A stretch of 64,000 nt of DNA from Magnetospirillum sp. XM-1 (GTDB taxonomy: Bacteria > Pseudomonadota > Alphaproteobacteria > Rhodospirillales > Magnetospirillaceae). Below are positions 10,441 through 18,766 of this stretch, piece by piece. Location: contig NZ_LN997848.1 of NCBI RefSeq assembly GCF_001511835.1, positions 4,368,001 through 4,432,000 on the forward strand. Reading direction: 5' to 3'. Below the pieces are notes generated by a model that saw nothing but the letters and a program-made list of their open reading frames with translations, was not told the DNA's origin and made no database searches. How positions within the stretch are numbered: position 1 is the stretch's first letter; each line of letters opens with the position of its first letter. The translations under genes were made by a program, and so were the position numbers.

Positions 10441-11469
10441 ATGACCGAGGTTAGCACGATTGGTTTTGATCTGGCGAAGCGGGTTTTCCAGGTCCACGGG
10501 GTCGATGGCGACGGTGCCGTGACGATCCGGCGGCAGTTGCGCCGCTCCGAGGTCGTGACGTTCTTCGCCAAGCTGTCGCCCTGCGTGGTGGGGATGGAGG
10601 CGTGCGCCTCAGCCCATTATTGGGCGCGGACGCTGGCCAAACTGGGGCATGAGGTGCGCCTGATCCCGCCCTCGCGGGTCAAGCCCTATGTCAAGCGAGG
10701 ACGGAAGAACGACGCAGCCGACGCTGCGGCGATCGCCGAGGCGGTGACACGGCCGCACATGGAGTTCGTGCCGGTCAAGAGCGAGGAGGCGCAAGCGGTG
10801 CTGATGCTCCATCGCACCCGCCGCCTGTTGGTGACCCAGCGCACCATGCTCGGCAATGCGCTGCGGTCGCATTTTGCCGAATACGGCATCATCGAACCGG
10901 AGGGGCAAGGTGGGCTGGCAAGGCTGGTCGTCTGTGCGCTGGACGCACCGGATGCGGCATTGCCTCAGGCGGCTCGTGAAGCCATGGCGATGCTGGCCGC
11001 GCATGTGCGTGAGACCGACTCCAAGATCGATGCGCTGGATCACGAAATCCTGAGATGGCACCGTAACGACGCCGACAGCCAGAGGGTCGCCTCCATTCCC
11101 GGCATCGGCCCGCTGATCGCCAGCGCCATCGTTGCCGCCATGGGCGATCCCAAGCGCTTCAAGACGGGGCGAGACTTCGCCGCCTGGCTGGGGCTGGTGC
11201 CATCGCAGAATTCCACCGGTGGCAAAACCGTGCTGGGGCCGATCACCAAGGCTGGGGACCGCTATCTGCGGTCGCTCCTGGTGGTCGGCGCCACCGGCAC
11301 TTTATGGCGGCGGCGCAAAGAGCAAGGCACATGGCTGGCGGGCATGATGGCGCGGGGTAAGACGGCACGGCAGATCTCCGTCGCCCTGGCCAACAAGATG
11401 GCGCGCACCGCCTGGGCCATCCTCGCCAAGGGTGGCCTCTATCACGACGCGGCAGCACAGGCCGCCTGA
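10441..11469 (+). CDS. IS110/IS1111-family transposase
   Basis: A 342-residue recombinase. The N-terminal RuvC-like DEDD domain shows Asp10 (GFDLAK), Glu53 (GMEACAS), Asp91 and Asp94 (KNDAADAAAIAEAV). The C-terminal Tnp_20 domain carries SIPGIGPLIASAIVAAMGD, a helix-hairpin-helix-like segment, and the serine-containing PSQNSTGGK region that supplies the nucleophile in this family. Length and domain order are normal and no frameshift is seen. ATG 10441 follows GAAGGGGG. By family knowledge it works with a guide RNA and moves without making ordinary target duplications. Confidence 0.95.
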   Translation: MTEVSTIGFDLAKRVFQVHGVDGDGAVTIRRQLRRSEVVTFFAKLSPCVVGMEACASAHYWARTLAKLGHEVRLIPPSRVKPYVKRGRKNDAADAAAIAEAVTRPHMEFVPVKSEEAQAVLMLHRTRRLLVTQRTMLGNALRSHFAEYGIIEPEGQGGLARLVVCALDAPDAALPQAAREAMAMLAAHVRETDSKIDALDHEILRWHRNDADSQRVASIPGIGPLIASAIVAAMGDPKRFKTGRDFAAWLGLVPSQNSTGGKTVLGPITKAGDRYLRSLLVVGATGTLWRRRKEQGTWLAGMMARGKTARQISVALANKMARTAWAILAKGGLYHDAAAQAA

Positions 11470-11699
11470 GAAAGAGCGCGAGGAACAACCAGTTGCGAGG
11501 GCGATGAAAGCGTGATGGCGACCGGTCAATCCAAGGAACGGCAAAACCCAGCGTACGTCATGGCCGCCAAGGTCGTAAATCTGATCGGGAGCCGTTTCAC
11601 GGATCACATCATGGCCAGCGGTCAGAGTGCCGCGCAAACAGGCCGGACACATGACTGCACCCGACCGGGGCGTCAGCGCGAAAAAATCTCCTTGCAACG
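11470..11699 (+). ncRNA. Candidate bridge/seek RNA region of the IS
   Basis: About 230 bases without a convincing gene between the transposase stop and the right inverted repeat. Two short segments resemble the element's own junctions. ACACATGAC (11647-11655) is identical to the right junction at 11712-11720. AAATCTGATCGGG (11577-11589) matches the left junction at 10350-10362 in 11 of 13 positions. A hairpin pairs 11582-11585 with 11603-11606 and has an inner CCGT/ACGG stem. This is what a guide RNA with junction-recognition loops would look like, but such short matches can arise by chance. Confidence 0.4.
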
Positions 11700-11713
11700 C
11701 AGGGGCTGTCCAC
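11700..11713 (+). repeat. Right subterminal inverted repeat of the IS
   Basis: CAGGGGCTGTCCAC, the inverse of 10362-10375 with one mismatch. Confidence 0.8.
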
Positions 11714-11764
11714 ACATGACGCGCGAGAATCCCGAGAATGAAGCGGGGGCGCGGAATCCGCGGT

Positions 11765-13447
11765 CTAGATGGCCTTGGCGTCGGCCAGGAAGCCGGTGAT
11801 GGCGGCGCGCAGCGACAGGGCGCGATCGGAAAGGGCGTGGCCCATGCCGGCCAGGTCGGCGGCCAGGGCGCCGCTCGCCTCCACCTGCCGCGACACGTTG
11901 GAGATGCTGTCGGTCACCGCCTGCCCGCCCCTGGCGGCCTCCTGCGCGTTGAGCAGGATGGAATCCGTGACGTTTCCCTGCTCGACCGCCGCCGAGGCCA
12001 CCGCCGCCGCCACCTCGTCCATGCGGGTGATGGAATCCGTCACCCGGTGGTTGGCGGCGACCACCTGGCTCACCGTCTCCTGCATGGCCGCCACATGGCG
12101 GCCGATCTCGTCGGTGGCGCGCGCCGTCTGGTTGGCCAGGTTCTTGACCTCGCCCGCCACCACGGCGAAGCCTTTGCCCGCCTCGCCCGCCCTGGCCGCC
12201 TCGATGGTGGCGTTTAAGGCCAGCAGGTTGGTCTGGGCGGCGATGTCGGTGATCAGGCCGACCACCTCGCCGATGCGCCTGGCGCCCTCGTCCAGGCTGG
12301 CCATGGTCGCCCCCGCGCCGTCCATCACCTCAACGGTTTCCCGCACGATGGCCGTCGTCTCGCGGATGCGTTCGGCGATGCCGTGATTGGACGCCTGCAA
12401 CTGGGCGGTGGCCGAGGCCACCTCGTGGACGTTGGCGGCCGACTGGGCGGCGGCGGCGGCCACCGAGGCGCTTTCACGGCCGGTGTCGTCGACGTTGTGG
12501 TGCAGGTCGTCGGCGGCGGACGACACGGTGCGCACCACCTCGCCCACGCCGCCCAGCAGCGACTGAACGGTGCGGTCGAAATCGGCGGTGCGATGCTCCA
12601 GCTGCTCGGCCCGCTCCGCCCGGTGACGCTGTTCGGCCAGGGCGGCGGCCTCCAGCTCGCGGGTCCGGCGCATATTGTCGCGGAACACCTGCAGCGCGCG
12701 GGCGATTTCCCCGGTCTCGTCGCCACGCTCGGCACCGGCCACGGCATCGTCGAGATTGCCCTCGGCCATTCGCCTGGTGGCCTCCGCCACCCGCCCCAGC
12801 GGGCCGGTGACCGAGCGCCGCACCAGAATGGCGCTCACCAGCCCGCCGAGGATCAGGGCGGTCAGGGCGCCGAGCAGCAGGCCCGACTTCAGGCGCTCGG
12901 CGAAGGCGTCCATGGCGATGTGATGCTCTTCCACCTCGCGCTCGGCGGCGGCGGAATACTCGTCCACCAGCTTGCCCAGCTTTTGCCGGTTGGTCCGGTT
13001 GGCGTCGTTGTCGCCGAAGGCGCGGGCCGAAGGCGCCCCCTCGTCAAGGCCGAGGCGGATCAGTTCGCGCCGGAAGCGGATGAAGCTGGTCAGCTCCTGG
13101 TCCAGCTTGGCGAACTCCGCCGACTGGGACGCGGGCACCGCCGCCCGCCAGTCCCTGGCCAGCGCGTCGAAGGCGTCCAGGCTTTTGCCCATGGGAGCGG
13201 CGAATTTCTTCACCTCGGCCGCGTCGCGGGCCATGTAGATGCCCCGCGAATCCATCACCACCGCATAGATGGCGGCGCCGGCCCGCTGTCCGAAATCGGC
13301 GCGGCGCGTCGCGTCGAGAATGGCGTCGGTCCGGGTGTCGTACATGGCGATGGCCCATTGGCCCAGCGCGGCGATGCCAAGGGCGATTGCCGCCATCACC
13401 CCCATGAGGAGCTGGATCTTCACCCCGATGCGCAACCGTCCGGCCAT
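11765..13447 (-). CDS. Methyl-accepting chemotaxis protein
   Basis: A 560-residue chemoreceptor. TM1 is about residues 10-33 and TM2 about 188-208. The periplasmic part between them is about 150 residues and mostly helical, like four-helix-bundle sensor domains. HAMP follows, then a long signalling coiled coil with the hairpin tip [20 protein letters not shown] and the flanking [23 protein letters not shown] 13447 is used because GGAGGG precedes it; a start 23 codons upstream lacks support. No C-terminal CheR-docking pentapeptide is visible. The signal is unknown. An AT-rich tract at about 13560-13612 may hold its promoter. The insertion sequence ends just beyond its stop. Confidence 0.95.
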   Translation of the reverse strand: MAGRLRIGVKIQLLMGVMAAIALGIAALGQWAIAMYDTRTDAILDATRRADFGQRAGAAIYAVVMDSRGIYMARDAAEVKKFAAPMGKSLDAFDALARDWRAAVPASQSAEFAKLDQELTSFIRFRRELIRLGLDEGAPSARAFGDNDANRTNRQKLGKLVDEYSAAAEREVEEHHIAMDAFAERLKSGLLLGALTALILGGLVSAILVRRSVTGPLGRVAEATRRMAEGNLDDAVAGAERGDETGEIARALQVFRDNMRRTRELEAAALAEQRHRAERAEQLEHRTADFDRTVQSLLGGVGEVVRTVSSAADDLHHNVDDTGRESASVAAAAAQSAANVHEVASATAQLQASNHGIAERIRETTAIVRETVEVMDGAGATMASLDEGARRIGEVVGLITDIAAQTNLLALNATIEAARAGEAGKGFAVVAGEVKNLANQTARATDEIGRHVAAMQETVSQVVAANHRVTDSITRMDEVAAAVASAAVEQGNVTDSILLNAQEAARGGQAVTDSISNVSRQVEASGALAADLAGMGHALSDRALSLRAAITGFLADAKAI

Positions 13448-13654
13448 GTTGCCCTCCATTTTGCGAGCATGGCGGCGGACAGCATCCTTTAAGGGAACCC
13501 GCACACACCTCCACACGGCCCAGGTTGGGCGCCTGCGGGGCGGGAGTCAACAGATTTCACATACTTAATGTATATAAATGAGATGTAATAACCATTCACC
13601 TTCTATATAAGGCGGGGCGGGAGCGGCAATACACACCACCCCCGCTGTATTACA

Positions 13655-15313
13655 TCACCCCCGGTTCAACGCGCTGACCACCGCCTTCAGCGAGGCCATG
13701 GTGATGGAGGAATCCAGCGCGGCGCCATGGACCGAGCCGCCGCCTTCCCCGGCCACCTCCACATACGCCGCGGCCTGGGCCCCGGAACCGGCGCCCACGG
13801 CATGCTCGTGGTAGTCGCGCACCTTCACCTTGCGGCCCAACCCGGTCTCCAGGGCATGGATGAAGGCGTCCATGGGGCCGTTGCCCTTGCCCTCGATGCG
13901 CTTCTCGACGCCCTTGTCACGCACGGTGGCGGACAGCACCCGCACCCCGCCGCGACCCTCGGAATGGGTCTCGTATTCCACCAGCTCCAACGGCCAGTCC
14001 TTGAAATAGGTCTGGGAGAAGGCGGCCATGATCTCGCCCGAATCCAGCTCGCGCCCGGCCTTGTCGGCCATGGCCTGGACCACGCGGGCGAAGTCGATCT
14101 GCAGCGGCCGGGGAATTTCCAGGCCGTGGTCGCGTTCCAGCACGGCGGCGATGCCGCCCTTGCCCGACTGGCTGTTGATGCGGATCACCGCTTCGTAGCT
14201 GCGCCCCACGTCGGCCGGATCGATGGGAAGATAGGGCACCTCCCACACCGGGTCGTTGCCCTTCTTGCGCGCCGTGAAGCCCTTCTTGATGGCGTCCTGG
14301 TGCGAGCCGGAAAAGGCGGTGTAGACCAGCTCTCCGGCGTAAGGGTGGCGGGGATGGACGGGCAGGCCGGTGCAATGCTCGGCGGTGCGCCGCACGGTGT
14401 CGATGTCGGAAAGGTCCAGCGCCGGATCGACGCCCTGGGTGTAGAGATTGAGCGCCAGGGTGACGATGTCGACGTTGCCGGTGCGCTCGCCGTTGCCGAA
14501 CAAGGTGCCCTCGACCCGGTCGGCGCCGGCCATCACCGCCAGTTCGGCGGCCGCCACCCCGGTGCCCCGGTCATTGTGGGGATGGACCGAGACGATGAGG
14601 CAATCGCGGTTCTTCACCGTGGCGCAGAACCACTCGATGACGTCGGCGTAGATATTGGGGGTCGACATCTCCACCGTGGCCGGAAGGTTGCAGATCATCC
14701 TGCGGTCCGGCGTCGCCCCCCAGGCCTCGGCTACCTTCTCGACGATCTCGACGGCGAAGTCGGGCTCGGTGCCGGTGAAGCTTTCGGGCGAGTACTGGAA
14801 CACCACCTCGCCGCCGCTCCGGGCGGCCGAAAGCTCGCGGATGAGGCGTACGCCGCCCAAGGCAAGGTCGACGCAGCCCTGGCGGTCGATGCCGAAGACG
14901 ATGCGGCGCTGCGCCTCGGAGGTGGAGTTGTACATGTGGACGATGCAGCGCTTCGCCCCGTCCAAAGCCTCGAAGGTGCGGCGGATGAGGTCCTCGCGCG
15001 ATTGCACCAGCACCTGGATGGTGACGTCGTCGGGAATGTGGCCGCCCTCGATCAACAGGCGAATGAAGTCGTAATCGGTCTGGGACGCGGCGGGGAAGCC
15101 CACCTCGATCTCCTTGAACCCCATGCCGACAAGCGTCTTCCACAGGGCCATCTTGCGGTCCGAGCCCATGGGATCGATCAGCGCCTGGTTGCCGTCGCGC
15201 AGATCGACGCTGCACCACATGGGCGGCGTGGCGATGACGGCGTCGGGCCAGGTGCGGCGGGCGAGACGGATGGCGGGATAGGGGCGGTACTTGGTGCTGG
15301 CGGCAGGCATCAT
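13655..15313 (-). CDS. leuA: 2-isopropylmalate synthase, type 2 (yeast-like LeuA)
   Basis: A 552-residue enzyme that condenses 2-oxoisovalerate with acetyl-CoA, the first committed step of leucine synthesis. The catalytic TIM barrel includes CSVDLRDGNQAL near residue 34 and the metal-binding SVHPHNDRGTG; the C-terminal LeuA-dimer domain gives leucine feedback inhibition. The N-terminal STKYRPYPAIRLARRTWPD stretch and overall length mark the long type-2 form, distinct from the shorter type-1 LeuA at 54739. The start is one of two adjacent ATGs (15313 or 15310) behind a strong AAGGAGGA. A leader with two leucine-rich small frames lies upstream, so attenuation by leucine supply is likely. Confidence 0.94.
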   Translation of the reverse strand: MMPAASTKYRPYPAIRLARRTWPDAVIATPPMWCSVDLRDGNQALIDPMGSDRKMALWKTLVGMGFKEIEVGFPAASQTDYDFIRLLIEGGHIPDDVTIQVLVQSREDLIRRTFEALDGAKRCIVHMYNSTSEAQRRIVFGIDRQGCVDLALGGVRLIRELSAARSGGEVVFQYSPESFTGTEPDFAVEIVEKVAEAWGATPDRRMICNLPATVEMSTPNIYADVIEWFCATVKNRDCLIVSVHPHNDRGTGVAAAELAVMAGADRVEGTLFGNGERTGNVDIVTLALNLYTQGVDPALDLSDIDTVRRTAEHCTGLPVHPRHPYAGELVYTAFSGSHQDAIKKGFTARKKGNDPVWEVPYLPIDPADVGRSYEAVIRINSQSGKGGIAAVLERDHGLEIPRPLQIDFARVVQAMADKAGRELDSGEIMAAFSQTYFKDWPLELVEYETHSEGRGGVRVLSATVRDKGVEKRIEGKGNGPMDAFIHALETGLGRKVKVRDYHEHAVGAGSGAQAAAYVEVAGEGGGSVHGAALDSSITMASLKAVVSALNRG

Positions 15314-15359
15314 GGCCTGGTCCTCCTTGGGGTCGTTGCTGCTGATATGGGGAGCGCGG

Positions 15360-15410
15360 CCAGGTTTTGCGGCCGCCGGGCGGCCGCGAATGACCTTATG
15401 CCCGGCGACC
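15360..15410 (-). promoter_or_regulatory. Candidate leucine attenuator stems
   Basis: Two mutually exclusive structures can be drawn on the minus strand. One is a local hairpin GCGGCCGC-CCG-GCGGCCGC (15369-15387). In the other, GGTCGCCGGGC (15400-15410), at the end of leader frame B, pairs with GCCCGGCGGCC (15371-15381), using one G-U pair. A ribosome stalled at the Leu codons would change which forms. The expected U-run is absent (AAAACC follows the hairpin), so the mechanism is not certain. Confidence 0.5.
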
Positions 15411-15485
15411 GCAGGTTAGTCGCAGCAGCAGCAGGCCGGCGAAGGCCGGAGCAGGAACCGAGGAAGAGGAGGAGAGATGAGACAT
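15396..15485 (-). CDS. leuL: Leucine leader peptide B
   Basis: A 29-codon frame upstream of the type-2 leuA. The peptide starts MSHLSSSSS and ends GLLLLRLTCGRRA; its Leu run is four consecutive CTG codons, followed shortly by CTA. Its form resembles enterobacterial leuL, which also starts MSH and has GLLLL. The stop codon abuts a segment able to pair with the attenuator hairpin, which places a stalled ribosome exactly where it would matter. The ribosome site is weak. Confidence 0.6.
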   Translation of the reverse strand: MSHLSSSSSVPAPAFAGLLLLRLTCGRRA

Positions 15486-15535
15486 GAGAGCAAACCCGAC
15501 CCGAAGGCTGAAACCACGAAAACCCGGAACCGTCC

Positions 15536-15589
15536 TTACGATTCCAGGGTGGATAGCAGCAGCAGGGCGAGCGTCGTGTTCGTCATCAT
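15536..15589 (-). CDS. Possible leucine leader peptide A
   Basis: A 17-codon frame, MMTNTTLALLLLSTLES, with six Leu codons of which four are consecutive (CTG CTG CTG CTA). It lies 50 bases upstream of leader B. It has no good ribosome site, but two ATGs in a row could serve a leaderless or near-leaderless message. It could be real, giving a tandem leader, or a chance frame. Confidence 0.4.
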   Translation of the reverse strand: MMTNTTLALLLLSTLES

Positions 15590-15722
15590 GGGACTACACT
15601 GCCCGATGCATCCGATTGCGGTCAAGTCATAATACGTCGGCTATATTTGGACGTGTCGCATGCAAAGGGAATAAGCTAGACTCGCTTCAGACTACCACCG
15701 CCCGGAAATCCACGGATCGGCC

Positions 15723-17366
15723 ATGTCCGCTGACGGCGCCAGCCAGCACCCTTCTCAAACCGACAGGCGGACGGTGACCTACAGGATCGTCATCACCATG
15801 ACCCTGGCGGCCGTGGTCTGGATCGCCGTGTCGGCCTGGATATCGAGTTTCTACGGCGGCTATCGCGAGGCGCAATTGCGGGGCCAGGCCTCGGCCCTGG
15901 CGGTCTCGTCGGCCGGGGCGCTGACCAACGCGCTGAACCAGCGTCTGGCCCAGGTGCGCGGGCTGGCCGCCTTCGTCTCCGTCAAGGCCGCCGAGAACCA
16001 ACCCGGCGAAATAGAACGGGAATTTCCGGTCTTCGCCGCCTCGTACCACCAGCAGGTTTCCGGCATCCGCAATATTTCGGTGGCTCCCGACTTCGTGGTC
16101 CGGCTGGTCTACCCCACCGATCCGGGCAACCTCAAGGTGATCGGCAACAACCTCGTCGAGGACAAGCGCCCCGGCTTCGCCGACGCGGTCCACAAGGCCA
16201 TCCAGACCCGCGACCTGGTGGTCCACGAACCGGTGGAGATGATTCAGGGCGGAGCGGGGTTACTGGCCCGCCAGGCCGTCTTCGTCGGCGACCGCCCCTG
16301 GGGCGCGGTGGGCATGATCTTCACCATCGCGCCGATTCTGGAATCGAGCCGCATCGCGGTGCCGGTGGGCTATTCCTGGGGCCTGCGCACCGCCATGGGA
16401 AACCGTGTGGGCGGCGATTTGGGGACTTTCGACCGGCACCCCGTCTCGGTCCGCATCGACCTGCCCGACGGATACTGGGAATTCGCCCTGGCCCCGCTGG
16501 GCGGCTGGAAGAGCGCCGTGGACCGGGAAGCGGAAATGACCGCGCTCTATTTCGGGCTGCTGATCATCGGGGTGGGCATCCTCTGCCTGACCTGGATCGT
16601 GCTGCAGCGCCGCGAGACGCTGGAGCGGCTGGTGGAAAGCCGCACCCGCGCCCTGACCTCGGCCAATCGGGAGTTGGAGCGCTTCTCCTTCATCGTCGCC
16701 CACGACCTGCAGGAACCGCTGCGGTCGATCCTGTCCTTCGGCCAACTGGTCGAACGCGGCCTGTCCGAGCACCTGACGGCCGAGCAGCGCGGCTGGCTGG
16801 CCGGCCTGGGGACATCGGCGCGGCTGATGCGCAGCCTGCTGCATGACGTCCAGATCTATCTGGGCGAGAACGACGCGCCCCTGCCGCGGCGCCAGATCGA
16901 CGCCGGCGAGGCGCTGTCCATCGCCAAGCGCAAGCTCGGCCCCCGTATACGGGAATCCGGCGCCGTCATCGAATCCGCCCCGCTGCCCACCGTATGGGCC
17001 GACCATCACCGCCTGGCCGAGGTCTTCGTGGCGCTGATCGGCAACGCCATCGAGTACCGCTCGCCCGACCGCCCTCCGGTGATCCGCCTGTCCACCCGCG
17101 ACGAGGGCGCCTTCCAGGTCATCGAGGTCGCCGACAACGGGATCGGGATCGAGGAATCCTATTTCGACCGCATCTTCGAGGTGTTCCAGCGCCTTCATTC
17201 GCGCACCGCCCATCCCGGAACGGGAATGGGGCTGGCAATCGCCAAGAAGATGATGGAACATCTGGGCGGAACCATCCGGGTCCGCTCGTCCGTAGGCGAA
17301 GGCAGCACCTTCTCCCTAGTCCTGCCGATGACACCGCCCAAGTCCGCCAATATTCGATTGGAGTGA
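15723..17366 (+). CDS. CHASE-domain sensor histidine kinase
   Basis: A 547-residue membrane kinase. TM1 (about 20-42) and TM2 (about 274-294) enclose an extracytoplasmic CHASE domain (about 70-255), recognised by FPVFAASYHQQVSGIRNISV and VGMIFTIAPIL; CHASE domains bind small molecules. A coiled linker leads to a DHp domain with FIVAHDLQEPLRSIL (His327) and an HATPase domain with DNGIGIEE and GTGMGLAIAKK. The DHp type resembles phytochrome-like kinases, which commonly pair with small Rcp1-type receivers; one follows two bases after the stop. The ligand is unknown. Confidence 0.93.
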   Translation: MSADGASQHPSQTDRRTVTYRIVITMTLAAVVWIAVSAWISSFYGGYREAQLRGQASALAVSSAGALTNALNQRLAQVRGLAAFVSVKAAENQPGEIEREFPVFAASYHQQVSGIRNISVAPDFVVRLVYPTDPGNLKVIGNNLVEDKRPGFADAVHKAIQTRDLVVHEPVEMIQGGAGLLARQAVFVGDRPWGAVGMIFTIAPILESSRIAVPVGYSWGLRTAMGNRVGGDLGTFDRHPVSVRIDLPDGYWEFALAPLGGWKSAVDREAEMTALYFGLLIIGVGILCLTWIVLQRRETLERLVESRTRALTSANRELERFSFIVAHDLQEPLRSILSFGQLVERGLSEHLTAEQRGWLAGLGTSARLMRSLLHDVQIYLGENDAPLPRRQIDAGEALSIAKRKLGPRIRESGAVIESAPLPTVWADHHRLAEVFVALIGNAIEYRSPDRPPVIRLSTRDEGAFQVIEVADNGIGIEESYFDRIFEVFQRLHSRTAHPGTGMGLAIAKKMMEHLGGTIRVRSSVGEGSTFSLVLPMTPPKSANIRLE

Positions 17367-17368
17367 TT

Positions 17369-17818
17369 GTGACTGAAGCCAGCGAGCAGCAATTCAAGGT
17401 CATGCTGGTCGAAGATGATCCGGGCGACGCCGGCCTGGTCAAGGCGGCTTTCGCCACCAGCCGCTTCACCTGCCGCATCGAGCACATTCACGACGGGGTC
17501 GAGGCCATGAAGCGTTTGCGCGCCCTGGCCCAGGAGGGGGCGTCGTCGCTGCCCGACCTGATCCTTCTCGACCTCAACATGCCGCGCAAGAGCGGGCACG
17601 AGGTCCTGGCCGAAATGAAGGCCGACGACGATCTCAAGGACCTGCCGGTGGTGGTGCTCACCACCTCGGACGCCGAGCGCGACGTGGCCGCCGCCTATCA
17701 CAGCGGGGCGTCGGGCTTCGTCACCAAGCCGGTGGACGTGGACGCCCTGTTCGAATCCATCCAGGGCATCCTGGAATACTGGTTCGGCCTGATGCGGCTG
17801 CCGGCCAACCGGCCGTAA
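17369..17818 (+). CDS. Single-domain response regulator, Rcp1-like
   Basis: A 149-residue stand-alone receiver: the acidic pair in VEDDPGD, phosphoacceptor Asp68 in LLDLNMPRKSGHEVL, then VLTTSD and VTKPVD. It has no output domain. GTG 17369 is supported by GGAG six bases upstream and sits two bases after the CHASE kinase stop, so the pair form one operon and very likely a phosphorelay. How the signal leaves this receiver is not shown. The DLNMPRKSG form is typical of Rcp1-type regulators. Confidence 0.92.
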   Translation: MTEASEQQFKVMLVEDDPGDAGLVKAAFATSRFTCRIEHIHDGVEAMKRLRALAQEGASSLPDLILLDLNMPRKSGHEVLAEMKADDDLKDLPVVVLTTSDAERDVAAAYHSGASGFVTKPVDVDALFESIQGILEYWFGLMRLPANRP

Positions 17819-17841
17819 GCCGCCCCCTTCCGGCCCGCCCC

Positions 17842-18633
17842 TCAGATCAGGAACAGGTTGTCCAGCGCCTTGAACAGGTCGTCGGCGAAGCTGGCGCCCT
17901 TGAACAGCACCGGAATGCGCTTGGGCAGCAGCTTCAGGATGTCGTCGTCCTTGTCCAGGCTGGTGATCACCGCCAGCGGGATGTTGCGGGTGGACGGCAT
18001 GGCCGACAGCGCCATGGCCAGATCGATGCCTTCCAGGTCGGGCATCATGGCCGAAATGATCACCAGATCGGGCTTGGTCTCCACCACCATGGCGAAGGCT
18101 CGGAGCGAATCGGCCATCAGCGAGACGCGGTAGCCGCATTGCTGCAATTCGCGCTCGACGAAGCGGGTCTGGGCGCCGTGCGGCATGACGAGGAGCACCT
18201 CGACATTGCGGATCTCGATGTCGCCCAGGTCGAAGCCCAGCTTGGCCGGGAGCGCGCGCACCAGGGCGGCGGGATCGGTGTCGGCGGCCTTGCCCTGGGC
18301 CAGGCGGACCATCAGGTCGAAATAGCCGGTCAGGTCGTCCCAAATGCGCGGCGGCGCCACCTCGGGGGTGTTGGCCAGATATTCCTCCAGCCGGTGGGCC
18401 ACGGTGGCCAGACGGTGCATGGCGAAATTCGCCGCCTGCCCCCGGAACTGGACGGCGGCCCGGCGGCAATCGGTCACCAGCTTGCGGATGTCGCATCGCC
18501 CATTGCGGGCGGCATCCATCTCCACGTCCAGGGATTGCAGGGTTTCGGTCAGTTCATCGACGAATTCCAGCCGCAGCTGCTCGACGACTTCCTGGGCACT
18601 CCGGCCATGGTGACCATTCGCAGAATCCGACAT
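17842..18633 (-). CDS. Hpt-like helical domain fused to a degenerate receiver
   Basis: A 263-residue protein. The N-terminal 115 residues are helical (LRLEFVDELTETLQSLDVEM) and look like a histidine-phosphotransfer bundle, although no clear phosphorylatable HxxKG is present. The C-terminal part (about 138-260) has the spacing of a receiver domain, but the acidic pair is replaced by MPHG and the phosphoacceptor Asp by Ser (LVIISAMMPDLEG). It is therefore probably a pseudo-receiver acting through binding. It converges on the CHASE kinase/receiver pair and may work with it. No standard name applies. Confidence 0.8.
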   Translation of the reverse strand: MSDSANGHHGRSAQEVVEQLRLEFVDELTETLQSLDVEMDAARNGRCDIRKLVTDCRRAAVQFRGQAANFAMHRLATVAHRLEEYLANTPEVAPPRIWDDLTGYFDLMVRLAQGKAADTDPAALVRALPAKLGFDLGDIEIRNVEVLLVMPHGAQTRFVERELQQCGYRVSLMADSLRAFAMVVETKPDLVIISAMMPDLEGIDLAMALSAMPSTRNIPLAVITSLDKDDDILKLLPKRIPVLFKGASFADDLFKALDNLFLI

Positions 18634-18766
18634 TTATCCGAATCCGCCTTTCATTCACGGGAAACCAACCCGAACACCCGGACGCAGTCTAGCCGAGACG
18701 GCACGGTATGACCATGGTTTTACCGCGATCCATCGCCCCTGGAGAGTTGCGTCATCCGGCAAGTTG

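Larger units (their letters stand above)
10354..11719 (+). mobile_element. IS110-family insertion sequence, IS1111-like
   Basis: A DEDD transposase gene is flanked by subterminal inverted repeats: GTGGACGGCCCCTG at 10362-10375 and, inverted with one mismatch, at 11700-11713. The tetramer ATGA occurs just outside each (10354-10357 and 11716-11719) and may be the crossover or target sequence; exact ends are uncertain by a few bases. The left non-coding end is short (about 85 bases) and the right end long (about 250 bases). That asymmetry, with subterminal repeats, is what is known for the IS1111 branch, whose guide RNA is made from the right end. The gene is intact. Confidence 0.85.

Noticed and set aside
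11512..11799. A 95-codon frame in the IS right end
   Set aside because: It crosses the IS boundary and inverted repeat into the chemoreceptor gene, so it is not an element gene.
15484..15777. A 97-codon plus-strand frame in the leuA leader
   Set aside because: It runs antisense to leucine leader A and into the CHASE kinase; no ribosome site or family.
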